A stretch of DNA of 64,000 nt from Bacteroidales bacterium (lineage in GTDB: Bacteria; Bacteroidota; Bacteroidia; Bacteroidales; JAADJA01), in contig JAIOZL010000026.1 in NCBI GenBank assembly GCA_021740645.1, forward strand, positions 1-64,000, read 5' to 3'. A model generated the notes under the pieces. It was not told the DNA's origin. It searched no databases and saw nothing but the letters and a program-made list of their open reading frames with translations. The position numbers and the translations under genes were made by a program. Shown here in pieces: positions 25,076-34,872 of this stretch (the first letter of the stretch is position 1; every line of letters begins with the position of its first letter).

Positions 25076-25639
25076 ATGGCGGCTACACCAAGTAAAATGA
25101 ACCCACTGGGATTTCGGGCTCCTGATTTTAAATTGTTAGATACGATTTCCGGAATCCAAAAAACACTAAAGGACGTTAAATCAGAGATTGCAACAGTTAT
25201 CATGTTTATTTGTAACCACTGCCCTTATGTTAAGCATGTGAACAATGAATTGGTAAGATTAGCAAATGATTACTTCCCAAGGGGTATTTCTTTTGTAGCT
25301 ATTTCTTCGAATGACGTCATCAACTATCCAGAAGACTCACCGGAAAAAATGAAATTCTGGGCTGAAAAGCTTGGATATCCTTTCCCATACCTCTATGATG
25401 AGACCCAGGATATAGCCAGAGCTTATAACGCAGCCTGCACGCCGGATTTTTATATATTTGATCAATCTCTTAATTGTGTATACCGGGGCCAATTAGATGA
25501 CTCCCGCCCGGGTAACGGACTAGCTGTTACAGGTAAAGATATCCGTGCTGCACTGGATGCAATTATAGCAGGAAAAGAAATCAGTAAAAATCAAAAACCA
25601 GGAATTGGTTGTGGTATTAAATGGAAATCAAGCAAATAA
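25076..25639 (+). CDS. Redoxin/thioredoxin-fold protein
   Basis: The protein (187 aa) has a peroxiredoxin-like fold: PLGFRAPDFKLLD at the N-terminus, active-site motif CNHCPYVKH, then FVAISSNDV, the cis-Pro loop ACTPDFYIFD and RGQLDDSRPG. The family is annotated as thioredoxin family or redoxin domain proteins; it has no signal peptide, so the protein works in the cytoplasm. ATG 25076 gives the MAATPSKM start usual for the family. It is followed by a DUF3332 gene 34 bases later. Confidence 0.85.
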   Translation: MAATPSKMNPLGFRAPDFKLLDTISGIQKTLKDVKSEIATVIMFICNHCPYVKHVNNELVRLANDYFPRGISFVAISSNDVINYPEDSPEKMKFWAEKLGYPFPYLYDETQDIARAYNAACTPDFYIFDQSLNCVYRGQLDDSRPGNGLAVTGKDIRAALDAIIAGKEISKNQKPGIGCGIKWKSSK

Positions 25640-25673
25640 AAATTAGTAATTAACCCTATTAAAACTAAATCTT

Positions 25674-26252
25674 ATGCGAAAAATTAAATCTTTAATGCTG
25701 GCAGTAGTTTTTGTATTTGCCATGTTGTTTCAAACAGGATGTATCGGATCCTTTAAATTAACTAACAGCCTTTACGACTGGAATACCAGTTTGGATGGAA
25801 AAGCTGCCCAGGAACTTGTGTTCCTCGCTATGATCATTATCCCTGTTTATAGCGTGACGCTATTAATTGATGGAGTAATCCTTAACACGGTTGAATTCTG
25901 GACGGGAAGTAATCCTATGGCAATGCATGAAAACCAAAAAGAAGTACAATTGGTAGAGAACAATGGTATTAATTATGAAATTACGGCCACGAAGAACAAA
26001 TTCCATGTTACCCAATTAGACGGTGAAAAAACAGGCCAGTCATATGACCTGGTATACAATTCAGAGGACATCGCATGGTACCTTGAAGCCAATGGAGAAA
26101 GTAAGAAGGTAGCACAGTATAATACAGAGGAAGAAGCTGTAAATCTTTTCAAACCTAATGGACAGATCATTCAGGTTGACCCTGCAGTGGATTCTAAAAA
26201 TGCCGTGAAAGCCGCTATGAATTTAGAGTTGGAAGAATTAAGCAGAAATTAA
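25674..26252 (+). CDS. DUF3332 lipoprotein
   Basis: The N-terminus is a lipoprotein signal (LFQTGCIGS; lipobox Cys at residue 23), after which comes the DUF3332 pattern FKLTNSLYDWN and a hydrophobic segment (QELVFLAMIIIPVYSVTLLI) that would lie in the membrane, then a small extracytoplasmic domain. Total length is 192 aa. The function of the family is unknown. A hairpin follows at 26269-26305. Confidence 0.8.
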   Translation: MRKIKSLMLAVVFVFAMLFQTGCIGSFKLTNSLYDWNTSLDGKAAQELVFLAMIIIPVYSVTLLIDGVILNTVEFWTGSNPMAMHENQKEVQLVENNGINYEITATKNKFHVTQLDGEKTGQSYDLVYNSEDIAWYLEANGESKKVAQYNTEEEAVNLFKPNGQIIQVDPAVDSKNAVKAAMNLELEELSRN

Positions 26253-26268
26253 TTTTTAAATATAATTT

Positions 26269-26313
26269 TAGGCAGCGGGTAGACATGTTTTCTATTTGCT
26301 GCCTAATTTATTT
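26269..26313 (+). terminator. Terminator between convergent DUF3332 and gldH genes
   Basis: TAGGCAGC (26269-26276) pairs with GCTGCCTA (26298-26305), with a further TAG/CTA pairing inside the loop, followed by ATTTATTTTTT on the plus strand. The right arm overlaps the gldH stop codon. Confidence 0.6.
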
Positions 26314-26785
26314 TTTCGAGGCGAATCCCCACGTCTTCAATCCCCTTCAGGGTTTCTTCGCGCATGGCTTGCTGGAAATCAAAACGGTAAAGCCCCACAT
26401 ATGGAAATTGCAATCCTTTTTTTATCAGAATATTGTTTTCTTTTAACTTCCCGAATCCTTTTCCGAGCCACTTGCCATCTGGCCTGGCTAAAATTAGTTC
26501 GATGGTATCGCGAGAGTAAGTTTTGTCGGGATACCGGATACCCACAAAGAGATACAGGTTGCTATAGGAGTAGTCTGTATTGTGTCTCACATTGAGGTAA
26601 AAATTATAAGCCTGCAGGGTATCAAGAACATCTATTCTAAATTGTATGGTATCCAGGGCATCCCAACTTGCCTTTTTCACAACTTTATTCTTTTCAAAAA
26701 AGCTGTCTGGGTTGCAGGATTGTAACACAACCAATAGAAGTAAAACAGGAAGTAATTTCGAATTGCAGAAAATTGAATTCTTCAC
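26303..26785 (-). CDS. gldH: Gliding motility lipoprotein GldH
   Basis: The protein (160 aa) has a lipoprotein signal peptide (VLQSCNPD, Cys at 24) and the GldH pattern: FFEKNKVV, WDALDTIQFRIDVLDT, YNFYLNVRHNTDYSYSNL and GIEDVGIRLEK at the end. GldH is an outer-membrane-associated lipoprotein needed for gliding in Flavobacterium and linked to T9SS function. It is the third gene of holB-ricT-gldH, an order that recurs in Bacteroidota. Confidence 0.93.
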   Translation of the reverse strand: MKNSIFCNSKLLPVLLLLVVLQSCNPDSFFEKNKVVKKASWDALDTIQFRIDVLDTLQAYNFYLNVRHNTDYSYSNLYLFVGIRYPDKTYSRDTIELILARPDGKWLGKGFGKLKENNILIKKGLQFPYVGLYRFDFQQAMREETLKGIEDVGIRLEKIN

Positions 26786-26803
26786 AAGAATTTTAATTCG
26801 GGT

Positions 26804-27922
26804 TTAACTTAAGTTATCTTCATCAAAACGATAGAAGTCATCATTTTCCATTTCATTGGTGTATTCGGCTTTTTGTTCCAGCGTTTCGGCAAAATCTTCA
26901 AGATTAGGAGGTGTTGTGCCTTTCTTATTCATTTCAATGATCTTTTTTACCTCATCCAATGGAATGGCCATCATACTTGAATAATCGCCAATGTAAGAGT
27001 ACCAGATTGAACGTTTGAAAACGTCCGCTTTCTGAAATTCAGCATCGCCTTTTTTAGTTTTCAGAATAATTTCGGTATCCGGAAATTCCTTTAATGCTTC
27101 TACATAAGTGGCATGCTCGTAATTGAGGCAACATTTCAGTTTCCCACATTGACCGGCAAGTTTTGAAGGATTAAGTGACAATTGCTGTACCCTTGCATTA
27201 TTGGTAGATACTGAGCTAAAATTAGTGCGCCATGTAGAGCAACAGACTTCTCGTCCGCATGAACCGATGCCTCCCAGACGAGCTGCTTCCTGTCGTGCTC
27301 CAATCTGGCGCATCTCAATCCTTACTTTAAACTTATCTGCCAAAACCTTTATCAGTTCCCTAAAGTCGACCCGGTCTTCTGCGGTATAATAAAATATAGC
27401 TTTGGTGCCATCACCCTGGTATTCCACATCATTGATCTTCATTTGCAATTTAAGATCAACAGCAGCCCTTCGGGAGTCAAAAAGTGTTTTTTCTTCAAGT
27501 TCAACAGAGGCAATCCATCGTTCAATATCCGACGGACGTGCCCTGCGATATACCTTTTTCATCTCATCGGGTATTACCTTGAATTTTTTCTTTTTCATCT
27601 GCAGGCTAACAGCTTCTCCTGTAAGGCTTACAATGCCAATATCATGACCCGGCGAAGACTCTACTGCCACAATATCTCCCTCTAAAAGTTTGATTTCGTA
27701 GAGTACCTTAAAAAATTCCTTTTTGCTGTTTTTAAACCTGACTTCGACATATTCGTCCCGGTTCCTTTCCGATGAAAGCTCAATATTTTTAAGCCAGTCG
27801 AACGAATCAAGTTTCGCACATGAGGGCTTAAAACAACCAGGATTATTAGGATCAGGGGGGGCACAGCAACCCCTGGTAAAAAAAGGATTTTGTATATTAT
27901 CTGTTTGAGTATTGTTTTCCAT
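26804..27922 (-). CDS. ricT: PSP1 domain protein, RicT/YaaT family
   Basis: The 372-residue protein has a cysteine-rich N-terminus (CCAPPDPNNPGC, then PSC) typical of the Bacteroidota form, and a PSP1 domain with GHDIGIVSL, the basic VYRRARPSD, and two cysteine clusters SCGREVCCSTW and GQCGKLKCCLNYE. In Bacillus, RicT with RicA and RicF carries iron-sulfur clusters and assists RNase Y and mRNA maturation; the role in Bacteroidota is not settled. ATG 27922 is preferred over the GTG one codon upstream. It lies between holB and gldH. Confidence 0.9.
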   Translation of the reverse strand: MENNTQTDNIQNPFFTRGCCAPPDPNNPGCFKPSCAKLDSFDWLKNIELSSERNRDEYVEVRFKNSKKEFFKVLYEIKLLEGDIVAVESSPGHDIGIVSLTGEAVSLQMKKKKFKVIPDEMKKVYRRARPSDIERWIASVELEEKTLFDSRRAAVDLKLQMKINDVEYQGDGTKAIFYYTAEDRVDFRELIKVLADKFKVRIEMRQIGARQEAARLGGIGSCGREVCCSTWRTNFSSVSTNNARVQQLSLNPSKLAGQCGKLKCCLNYEHATYVEALKEFPDTEIILKTKKGDAEFQKADVFKRSIWYSYIGDYSSMMAIPLDEVKKIIEMNKKGTTPPNLEDFAETLEQKAEYTNEMENDDFYRFDEDNLS

Positions 27923-27995
27923 CACGTAATATAATTAGCAAATGTAGTAATTATTAGTCCCCTGAAAAAAAAATTAATCTTTCTTTCCGGTAAAA

Positions 27996-29120
27996 TCACA
28001 TTTTAATTAAGCGGGCAAATTTAATCGACATATCTAAAAAAAGTATCCCCGGATTGGCATTTCTTTCAATATGAAAGATAGAATCATTTAACGTTGTGTG
28101 TAGCATTTGCACATTTCTCTGGTTGATAAAAGGATGAAACTTAGCTACAAACTCTTTCTCATTTTTGCTTAAGTGCGCCAGCTTGTCTTCACCGATATTT
28201 ATCATTACCGACTCCCTTATCATTCGTAATGCATACTTTAAAAGTGACTTTTGGGTTTCTCTTGTTTGTTTTGAAAACTCGCTTCCAAAATCAATCATAC
28301 TCTGAAATTGCCCTTTATAACAAATTCTCATCCATTCAGAAAACCAACTAAATCCCATCTCAGGTTCATCGGACTGACCTACCACTTTTCTGGCCGCAAT
28401 ATAGTTGCCTCCCGATATATTTACCGCTTCATTTACAACACCTGGCTGATGACCTTCATACGTTAACATTTGCCGGATATCCTCCTTATCAAAGTACGGA
28501 ATCTTTACCAACTGGGTTCTGGATAAAATAGTATTGATAATTTGCTCCTGGTTTTCAGAAATTAATATAAACAATGTTTTATCGGGGGGTTCTTCCAGTA
28601 TTTTAAGGATTTTTGGCGCAGCAGCGTGAAACAACTTCTCGACCATCCAGATGATCATTACTTTGTACTCCGCTTCGTATGACTTATAACTCAGTGTGGT
28701 AATTATTTCATTGCAATCACGAACATTAATAATGGCTTGTTTCTTTTCCACTTGAATCTGTTCGTACCATTGCGAAAGATTAAATATCCCTTTTGTTTCG
28801 AGTACCAGGCTTCTCCAATCAGAGATAAAATTCTTACTAATGGGTTTATCAAAAGATTTCGTCCGGGCAGTAGGATAAATGAAATGAAGATCGGGATGAA
28901 TTAGTTTATCGTACTTAACACAAGAGGCACATTTCCCGCAGGAGTCGTTTTCTTGTTTATCGGTACAATTGATATATTGGGCATAGGCAAGTGCGAGGGC
29001 TAATTTCCCGGAACCTTCAGGCCCAAGGAAAAGCTGGGCATGGCTTACCCTATGATCGACAACTGTTTTTATCAGCTTTGACTTAACTGCATCAAGTCCT
29101 GCTATATCCGCAAATTTCAT
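27996..29120 (-). CDS. holB: DNA polymerase III subunit delta'
   Basis: The protein (374 aa) starts with the clamp-loader AAA+ pattern: GLDAVKSKL, HAQLFLGPEGSGKLALA (P-loop), a zinc site CGKCASC, KILEEPPDKTLFILISEN and an SRTQ sensor. It is part of the clamp loader that places the sliding clamp on DNA. It is the first gene of the holB-ricT-gldH unit. Confidence 0.93.
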   Translation of the reverse strand: MKFADIAGLDAVKSKLIKTVVDHRVSHAQLFLGPEGSGKLALALAYAQYINCTDKQENDSCGKCASCVKYDKLIHPDLHFIYPTARTKSFDKPISKNFISDWRSLVLETKGIFNLSQWYEQIQVEKKQAIINVRDCNEIITTLSYKSYEAEYKVMIIWMVEKLFHAAAPKILKILEEPPDKTLFILISENQEQIINTILSRTQLVKIPYFDKEDIRQMLTYEGHQPGVVNEAVNISGGNYIAARKVVGQSDEPEMGFSWFSEWMRICYKGQFQSMIDFGSEFSKQTRETQKSLLKYALRMIRESVMINIGEDKLAHLSKNEKEFVAKFHPFINQRNVQMLHTTLNDSIFHIERNANPGILFLDMSIKFARLIKM

Positions 29121-29146
29121 CCCTTCTCTAAAATGTAATTTGTCGT

Positions 29147-31945
29147 TTATTTAATAACTATTTTTCTAACTTCCCGTTGACTATCCATCTCCACAATACA
29201 GAAATATATTCCCGGGAGTACCTTTGTATGCCACGCTGTAATGCCATCCCATTTGAAGGTGTAATTCCCTGGATGACAATCACTGGAATAAATTAAAGCC
29301 AGTTTTTGCCCTTCGAGATTATACACTGATATATTTACCCTTCCGCTTTGTTCCACATTAAGGTCAATATTTATGTTCCCTTCGGCAGGATTAGGATAGA
29401 TATTATTGATCATTCCAACTTTCCCGGAGACATGTTCTATTGTACCAAGTCCGATCTGAGGGGTTTCAAGCTTTACATCGGTATAGATCCTGAATTCACC
29501 TGGGTCCAAATCAATCATGTGAGAATTTCCCGTAACTTCAAGAGTATCGCCCTCAAAATAACTATACCAGCTGCCATCATGTGGGAAATTCACAGTCATG
29601 GAACCCATATTTACATTAAAACTCGCCAAAGCAACAGCATCCATTTCGGCATGGTTTAGGGCAATTTGTTTATATGCCCCGCTAACCGACATATCAAAGT
29701 CAGTGGTCCGGAAAGTGGCATAGGTCGTCTTTAAATTGATTAGCTCACTATATACATCATATACCAATTTTCGCCTGTAATCATCGTAATAATCCCAGCG
29801 AATGGGCTTAGGCCCGGTACGGCCATTATAATCAATTGTATAATCATATCCCAACTCGCCAAACTGCCAGATCATTTTTGGACCAGGGATAGTGAAAAAC
29901 ATGGCAGCTGCAGGCAATACCCTTCGCAGGGCAACCGTAGTATCTTTAACATTATGTGCCGAATTAGATGAATTGCCATAGGTTAAGTTTTTATACATCA
30001 TACGCTCTTCATCATGGCTTTCCATATATACCACCGCATGCGGATCATCCCATCCCCTTGCCTGGTAAGATGCCCATGAAATATTCGAATTTGCTGTCCA
30101 CCCCATAGCTGCTTCCAAATAGTTATAGTTCATGTTCCCCCATATCATCAAACCATCGTTAGCCAATACTTTTTCTTCTGAATTATCGGCGAAATGCTCA
30201 AGAATAACATAGGCATCTTCATTTATTGCCCAAATAGAATCAGCATAAGCTTCAAGAATATTTATCCTGGACTGGTCGTATTGACCCCATTGGTTCACAT
30301 TACCCAAAGTATTGGTTTGGGTAAATCCCTTAGAAAGGTCGAAACGATAGCCATCAACATTAAATTCTTCGAGCCAGAATTTTAATGCCCTGCTGATATA
30401 TTCTTTGGTGGCTTGACTTTCGTGGTTCATATCATAACCTACATTATAATCATGTTTGGCAACGACATTATAAAACGGACTATCTTCAGAAGGTGCGTTG
30501 GAAGCCCCGTCCCAATACATCAGTACATAAGGCGAAGTTCCAAAAGAGTGGTTGTATACTACATCAAGTATTACTGCTATTCCTTCAGCATGGCATGCAT
30601 CAATAAAAGCCTTCAGGGTATTTTTCGGGCCATAATATTTATCTACGGCAAAATAATAATTAGGATTATACCCCCAGCTGAGGTTCCCTTCAAACTCGTT
30701 CACTGGCATTAATTCAATGGCATTAATACCAAGTGTTTTGAAGTAATCTATTTTATTTATTAGTGAATTAAAAGTATGCTGATTGGAAAAATCCCTTACT
30801 AAAAGTTCATACACCACCAGGTCAGTAATTGCAGGTGGTTCAAAGTCTGTATTTTGCCATACATATTCTTCCTGGTTGGTTTGTAAAACTGACATGATCC
30901 CCTGATTGTTTGATAAAGGATAAGGTTTTAGATTTGGATAGGTAGAATTGTTTATATACTGGTCATTCCAGGGATCCAAAACTTTCTCGCAATAGGGGTC
31001 ACCTATTAAAGTATAGGCATCAATAACATACTGAAAAGCATATTCCTGACCTGGCACGAGATTGTTAATTTCAATCCAATACCGGTTACCGTCCGGGGTA
31101 ATATTCATGTAATAATCAAGGGTATATTCCCAATTATTAAATTCTCCGATTACAAAAACAAAATCTTTTCCTGGTGCGAATAAGGATAAAAGCACAGAGG
31201 TGTCAGAAAGATAATTAATCCCATCCTTCATACCTACCGGTAATTCAATAACAGGTGGAGGTGGGATTACCTGAAGGCTAAATGAATCGGTTACCATTTC
31301 CATATCTTTTATGGCTTTTATTTTTACCCACTGATATTCACCCGAAGGTGAAGGATTTTCAGCAATTATGGTATAATCAATATAAATGCCTTCAACGGCA
31401 GCAATTTCTTCATCATTTAAATAAAGATATATACTATCAGCGAGAGGGCTAACGGCTGAAACAAGAAGTGAATCTCCTTCAATAATCACTACATTATCCT
31501 CTGTTGGCGATTGGATTACAATTCCTAATTCGTTGGAAAATACAGGTAAAAATAAATCAGATGATTGAGTTCCTGCATCTTCACTCCGGAATACCATGCA
31601 CAATTCTGTAATATCAGCGGAACCAGGTGCACTGTAAAAACTACGTATACTTGGGTCCATTTCCAGTTTATAGAGATTGGAGCTGATTTTAGTAAGCTGA
31701 GGCTGTTGAGAATTATTGCCCCAGGTTCCAATAACATATTGCCATTGATTATCTCCAATAGTAATTCCGGAATGGGTATAAACGTCACCACTATAATTCT
31801 CCAGGGGTGTTCCTGTGGAATTAAAATAGACAGTTATAAACTCATCAGCGGTTGCTAACTCGGGGTCAGAATAGAGGGTTTGTGCAGAACTTAGTGAAGA
31901 GATTAAAATGGATAGAAATAGCACGGGTACTGTAAAATATTTCAT
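29147..31945 (-). CDS. Secreted GH13 alpha-amylase-type enzyme with T9SS tail
   Basis: The protein (932 aa) has a signal peptide ending LSSAQ; an N-terminal domain (24-136) with THSGITIGDNQWQYV; a linker domain; a CBM48/E-set domain (about 248-345, GEFNNWEYT); and a GH13 barrel with DVVYNH (461-466), GYRFD (nucleophile D536), ILEHF (acid/base E583) and SHDEER (D645). A type A sorting domain ends the protein (IYPNPAEGN, then RKIVIK). It should cleave alpha-1,4-glucans at the cell surface, feeding the SusCD transporter encoded just upstream. All three catalytic acids are present. The N-terminal domain recurs, duplicated, in the protein at 38114. Confidence 0.93.
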   Translation of the reverse strand: MKYFTVPVLFLSILISSLSSAQTLYSDPELATADEFITVYFNSTGTPLENYSGDVYTHSGITIGDNQWQYVIGTWGNNSQQPQLTKISSNLYKLEMDPSIRSFYSAPGSADITELCMVFRSEDAGTQSSDLFLPVFSNELGIVIQSPTEDNVVIIEGDSLLVSAVSPLADSIYLYLNDEEIAAVEGIYIDYTIIAENPSPSGEYQWVKIKAIKDMEMVTDSFSLQVIPPPPVIELPVGMKDGINYLSDTSVLLSLFAPGKDFVFVIGEFNNWEYTLDYYMNITPDGNRYWIEINNLVPGQEYAFQYVIDAYTLIGDPYCEKVLDPWNDQYINNSTYPNLKPYPLSNNQGIMSVLQTNQEEYVWQNTDFEPPAITDLVVYELLVRDFSNQHTFNSLINKIDYFKTLGINAIELMPVNEFEGNLSWGYNPNYYFAVDKYYGPKNTLKAFIDACHAEGIAVILDVVYNHSFGTSPYVLMYWDGASNAPSEDSPFYNVVAKHDYNVGYDMNHESQATKEYISRALKFWLEEFNVDGYRFDLSKGFTQTNTLGNVNQWGQYDQSRINILEAYADSIWAINEDAYVILEHFADNSEEKVLANDGLMIWGNMNYNYLEAAMGWTANSNISWASYQARGWDDPHAVVYMESHDEERMMYKNLTYGNSSNSAHNVKDTTVALRRVLPAAAMFFTIPGPKMIWQFGELGYDYTIDYNGRTGPKPIRWDYYDDYRRKLVYDVYSELINLKTTYATFRTTDFDMSVSGAYKQIALNHAEMDAVALASFNVNMGSMTVNFPHDGSWYSYFEGDTLEVTGNSHMIDLDPGEFRIYTDVKLETPQIGLGTIEHVSGKVGMINNIYPNPAEGNINIDLNVEQSGRVNISVYNLEGQKLALIYSSDCHPGNYTFKWDGITAWHTKVLPGIYFCIVEMDSQREVRKIVIK

Positions 31946-32052
31946 TTTTGTATTTTTAAGAAGTAAACATTATGACAAATTTTATAAAGACACGAAAGGA
32001 ATCCCTATTTAATCAGAACGAAAAGCAAAATTTAAAATTGACTAATCTGATT

Positions 32053-32086
32053 AAAAAGCCTGTCCCTCAGCGGGACAGGCTTTTTT
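32053..32086. terminator. Bidirectional terminator after the first sus operon
   Basis: AAAAAGCCTGTCCC (32053-32066) and GGGACAGGCTTTTT (32072-32085) form a perfect 14-bp stem, with A and T tracts on both flanks. It separates susE from the amylase gene, so the amylase should have its own promoter in 31946-32052. Confidence 0.85.
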
Positions 32087-32103
32087 AATATTTATAATGC
32101 ACT

Positions 32104-33237
32104 TTATTGTGCTTCTGTGGTATACGACATAGTCGTTAAATCCACCCTGATCTTAAAAGTTCCTGTACCTGGTGAAGGAACTTCAGCCGGATCGGTTGTT
32201 TGCTCATCAGGCCTGTAAATCAATGGCCCGCCTAAACCAGTGGCCGTATCATCAGTACCCCATTGAGGAGCCCATGCTCCAACAATCTCCAGGAATTTCA
32301 TACCACCATCAATAAGCGAAGTAGTTATTTCAAAAACGTGCGGTTCAACTTCTGTAAACGGAAGAGCTGCCGTATTATCCCAGCCTGCCAAGGTAGCAGA
32401 ACCCACCAGGTATAATTCACCTGAAGTAAGGAAGGTACGATAACTTAAATTTACGGTATCCGCTTCAATGTAGTAAGCACCCAAAACATCCGGGCTGGGC
32501 ATAGCCGGAGGATCAGCAGTTGCTTCATCGGGCCTGTAAACAAGTGGGCCTAATTCAGCAGTTCCTGTTTCATCGGTACCCCATTGTGGCGCCCAGAATC
32601 CAAGAACAGAAATAAACTTGAACCATTCTCCAGCTGGATCAAGTGTTTCAACCCTTGCAAAAACCCCTTCACCTATTTGAACCATCTCCAGTGCGGCCAT
32701 ATTATCCCATCCTACAGGAGTAGCATCTCCCAGCAGATATATGGATTTACTCTCTACCAGTGCTTCATAACAGGTAAAACTTAATGAAATTACACTTGAG
32801 TAAAGATCTGTAATATCTGAGTCGGAGCTTACATAACAATATAAGCGAAATTCATAATTAATTACACTATCAGCCGGGTTACCCAAACTCAGTAAAATTT
32901 TGTTCATTGCTCCCCCCTTCATCGCGTAAGTGGTTTCAGTAGTATTGACCAACTCATACATATTGGCAAAATTATTCCCGGCTTTATCCATCTGAAGAAT
33001 ATACTTTGTATTTTCCAATCCGGAAATATTATAAAGTGCATCCGACCATTGAAAGGTCGCAAAAACTTCCTCGGCCTGTTCTTCAGTAAAAACAAAGGCT
33101 TGTCCATCTGATGGGCCCGTAATTGCCGGCGCAGTCGACTGGCTGGGGTCCAACTTAGGGTCGCGTAATTCTTTTTCACATGAAAGGAAAACTCCTAGCC
33201 CTAAGAGTATGATGATTATTAATGTTATTTTTTTCAT
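32104..33237 (-). CDS. SusE/SusF-like outer-membrane starch-binding lipoprotein
   Basis: From ATG 33237 the protein has 377 residues. It starts with a lipoprotein signal (FLSCEKE), then an Ig-like SusE N-terminal domain, then two tandem starch-binding repeats, each with YLLGDATPVGWDN or YLVGSATLAGWDN at the start and WAPQWGTD plus PLVYRPDE or PLIYRPDE near the end. SusE and SusF hold starch at the outside of the outer membrane for the SusCD importer. It is the third gene of susC-susD-susE, 24 bases after susD. An in-frame TTG at 33246 is a less likely start. Confidence 0.9.
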   Translation of the reverse strand: MKKITLIIIILLGLGVFLSCEKELRDPKLDPSQSTAPAITGPSDGQAFVFTEEQAEEVFATFQWSDALYNISGLENTKYILQMDKAGNNFANMYELVNTTETTYAMKGGAMNKILLSLGNPADSVINYEFRLYCYVSSDSDITDLYSSVISLSFTCYEALVESKSIYLLGDATPVGWDNMAALEMVQIGEGVFARVETLDPAGEWFKFISVLGFWAPQWGTDETGTAELGPLVYRPDEATADPPAMPSPDVLGAYYIEADTVNLSYRTFLTSGELYLVGSATLAGWDNTAALPFTEVEPHVFEITTSLIDGGMKFLEIVGAWAPQWGTDDTATGLGGPLIYRPDEQTTDPAEVPSPGTGTFKIRVDLTTMSYTTEAQ

Positions 33238-33261
33238 TTCAATCAAATTTAGATGTTAATA

Positions 33262-34854
33262 TTAATAACCCGGGTTTTGGGAAAGATTGAGGTTTGCAGT
33301 AAGATCAGCCGAAGGAATAGGCATCAAATTATATTTGCTATCAGTGGCCACACCATTACTAACATTTCCTTTCCAGGGCCATACATACTCACTGGTAGTA
33401 AAATAATTAAATCTTACTAAATCTGTTCTCCTATGGCATTCCCAGAATAATTCCCTGGCTCTTTCGTCCAAAACTAAATCAAGATTAAGATCTCCACTTG
33501 CGATATCACCTGAATTATCCCCATAAGCTCTTTGTCTAAGCATATTGATATACCCTACGGCAGTTCCGGCATCTCCTCCCGATCCTCCACGCAATACAGC
33601 CTCAGCATACATGAGGTAAACATCAGCTAAACGAAACATAGGAAAATCAGTATCCACATAATAAATATCAGAACCCTGTTGTCCGGTTGAAGTTAAGTTT
33701 CTCCATTTGGTAATGGCATACCCTTCAGTGAATAATGACATGTCTTCAATTTCCAGATTTTGTCCTTCGGTAAAGAACATGGCCCTGCTATCGGTTTCGC
33801 CTGTTACATCTGCATATTTATTTACAAATGCACTGGTAGTCCTTAATCCACCCCAAGGATCATCTATCCCAAAATCGGCAGGATTCATGTCACCACCCAC
33901 TGCTGCGTGCACCAGGAAGGTAGTTCCACCATAAGTTCGTGTATGAATGCCATCAAATGCCACCGGGAAGATTACTTCCGGTGAATTATCATTATCGGTA
34001 CGGAAAATATCCTTATAATCCGCTTCTAGATCATATACCCCTGAGTTGATTACCTTATTACAATAGGTAACGCATTCTGTATTTCTGGCGGTGCCAGTGT
34101 AAACCTCTGCATTTAAGTAAACTTTGGCCAAGAGTGTCCAGGCAGCCGCTTTATCTGCCCTGGCGTATTCATTTTGGCCAGCATCAACCAACTGGTTTTC
34201 GATAGCTACTAATTCGCCGACTATATAAGAATACAGATCAGGCCTGTTTATCTGTTCCGGGAAAAAAGCGCCTACTTTATCTTCCTCCGTAACAAAGGGC
34301 ACATTCCCGAAAACATCCAGTGCATGCCAGTAACTTAGAGCTCTTAAGAAGCGTGCTTCAGCACGGAAGGTTTCAATCTCTGTTCTAAGTTCTCCGCTTA
34401 CTCCTCTCTCATCTAATTTCTCATCAGTAGTTTCACGGATGAACTCATTACAAACCGCTACCTGATAAAAAATACGATAATAAAATGCGGTAATAAAAAC
34501 GTCACTCGGGCTCCAGGTTTGATAATGCAGATCTTTAATGGTCTGGTCGTTCCAGGCAATCACGGCTTCATCTGTAGTGAGTTCCTGCATATACCAGTAG
34601 CCTCTCAAATACTGTCCAAAACCTTCATCAATACCGCTGATATCACCCTGACCGGCAGGCCCTTGTTGCCCAGAGACAGCAAGACCGGCATATAATTTTG
34701 CCAATACCATTTTGTAAGAGGCAGGATCGTCATAAACAGAGGCTGCTGTTACAGCGTCAGGATCAATAGGTACCGTGTCCAGGTCCTTTAAACAGGAAAC
34801 CATCATCAGAAAAATTCCTGCTATTGCTATTGTGTATTTTAATGTATATTTCAT
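33262..34854 (-). CDS. SusD/RagB family glycan-binding lipoprotein
   Basis: The protein (530 aa) has a lipoprotein signal (MMVSCLKDL), the SusD N-terminal opening with TAASVYDDPASYK, tetratricopeptide-like helices (ARFLRALSYWHALDVFGNVP), and the C-terminal motif LDERARELFWECHRRTDLVR followed by KYNLMPIPSADL. SusD caps the SusC channel and captures oligosaccharide. Gene order and the neighbouring amylase point to starch or another alpha-glucan. Confidence 0.95.
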   Translation of the reverse strand: MKYTLKYTIAIAGIFLMMVSCLKDLDTVPIDPDAVTAASVYDDPASYKMVLAKLYAGLAVSGQQGPAGQGDISGIDEGFGQYLRGYWYMQELTTDEAVIAWNDQTIKDLHYQTWSPSDVFITAFYYRIFYQVAVCNEFIRETTDEKLDERGVSGELRTEIETFRAEARFLRALSYWHALDVFGNVPFVTEEDKVGAFFPEQINRPDLYSYIVGELVAIENQLVDAGQNEYARADKAAAWTLLAKVYLNAEVYTGTARNTECVTYCNKVINSGVYDLEADYKDIFRTDNDNSPEVIFPVAFDGIHTRTYGGTTFLVHAAVGGDMNPADFGIDDPWGGLRTTSAFVNKYADVTGETDSRAMFFTEGQNLEIEDMSLFTEGYAITKWRNLTSTGQQGSDIYYVDTDFPMFRLADVYLMYAEAVLRGGSGGDAGTAVGYINMLRQRAYGDNSGDIASGDLNLDLVLDERARELFWECHRRTDLVRFNYFTTSEYVWPWKGNVSNGVATDSKYNLMPIPSADLTANLNLSQNPGY

Positions 34855-34872
34855 GATTTCAAAATTTTACCG

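Noticed and set aside
26296..26595. A 99-codon plus-strand frame over gldH
   Set aside because: It runs antisense to a well-recognised gldH and starts inside the terminator hairpin. Nothing supports translation.
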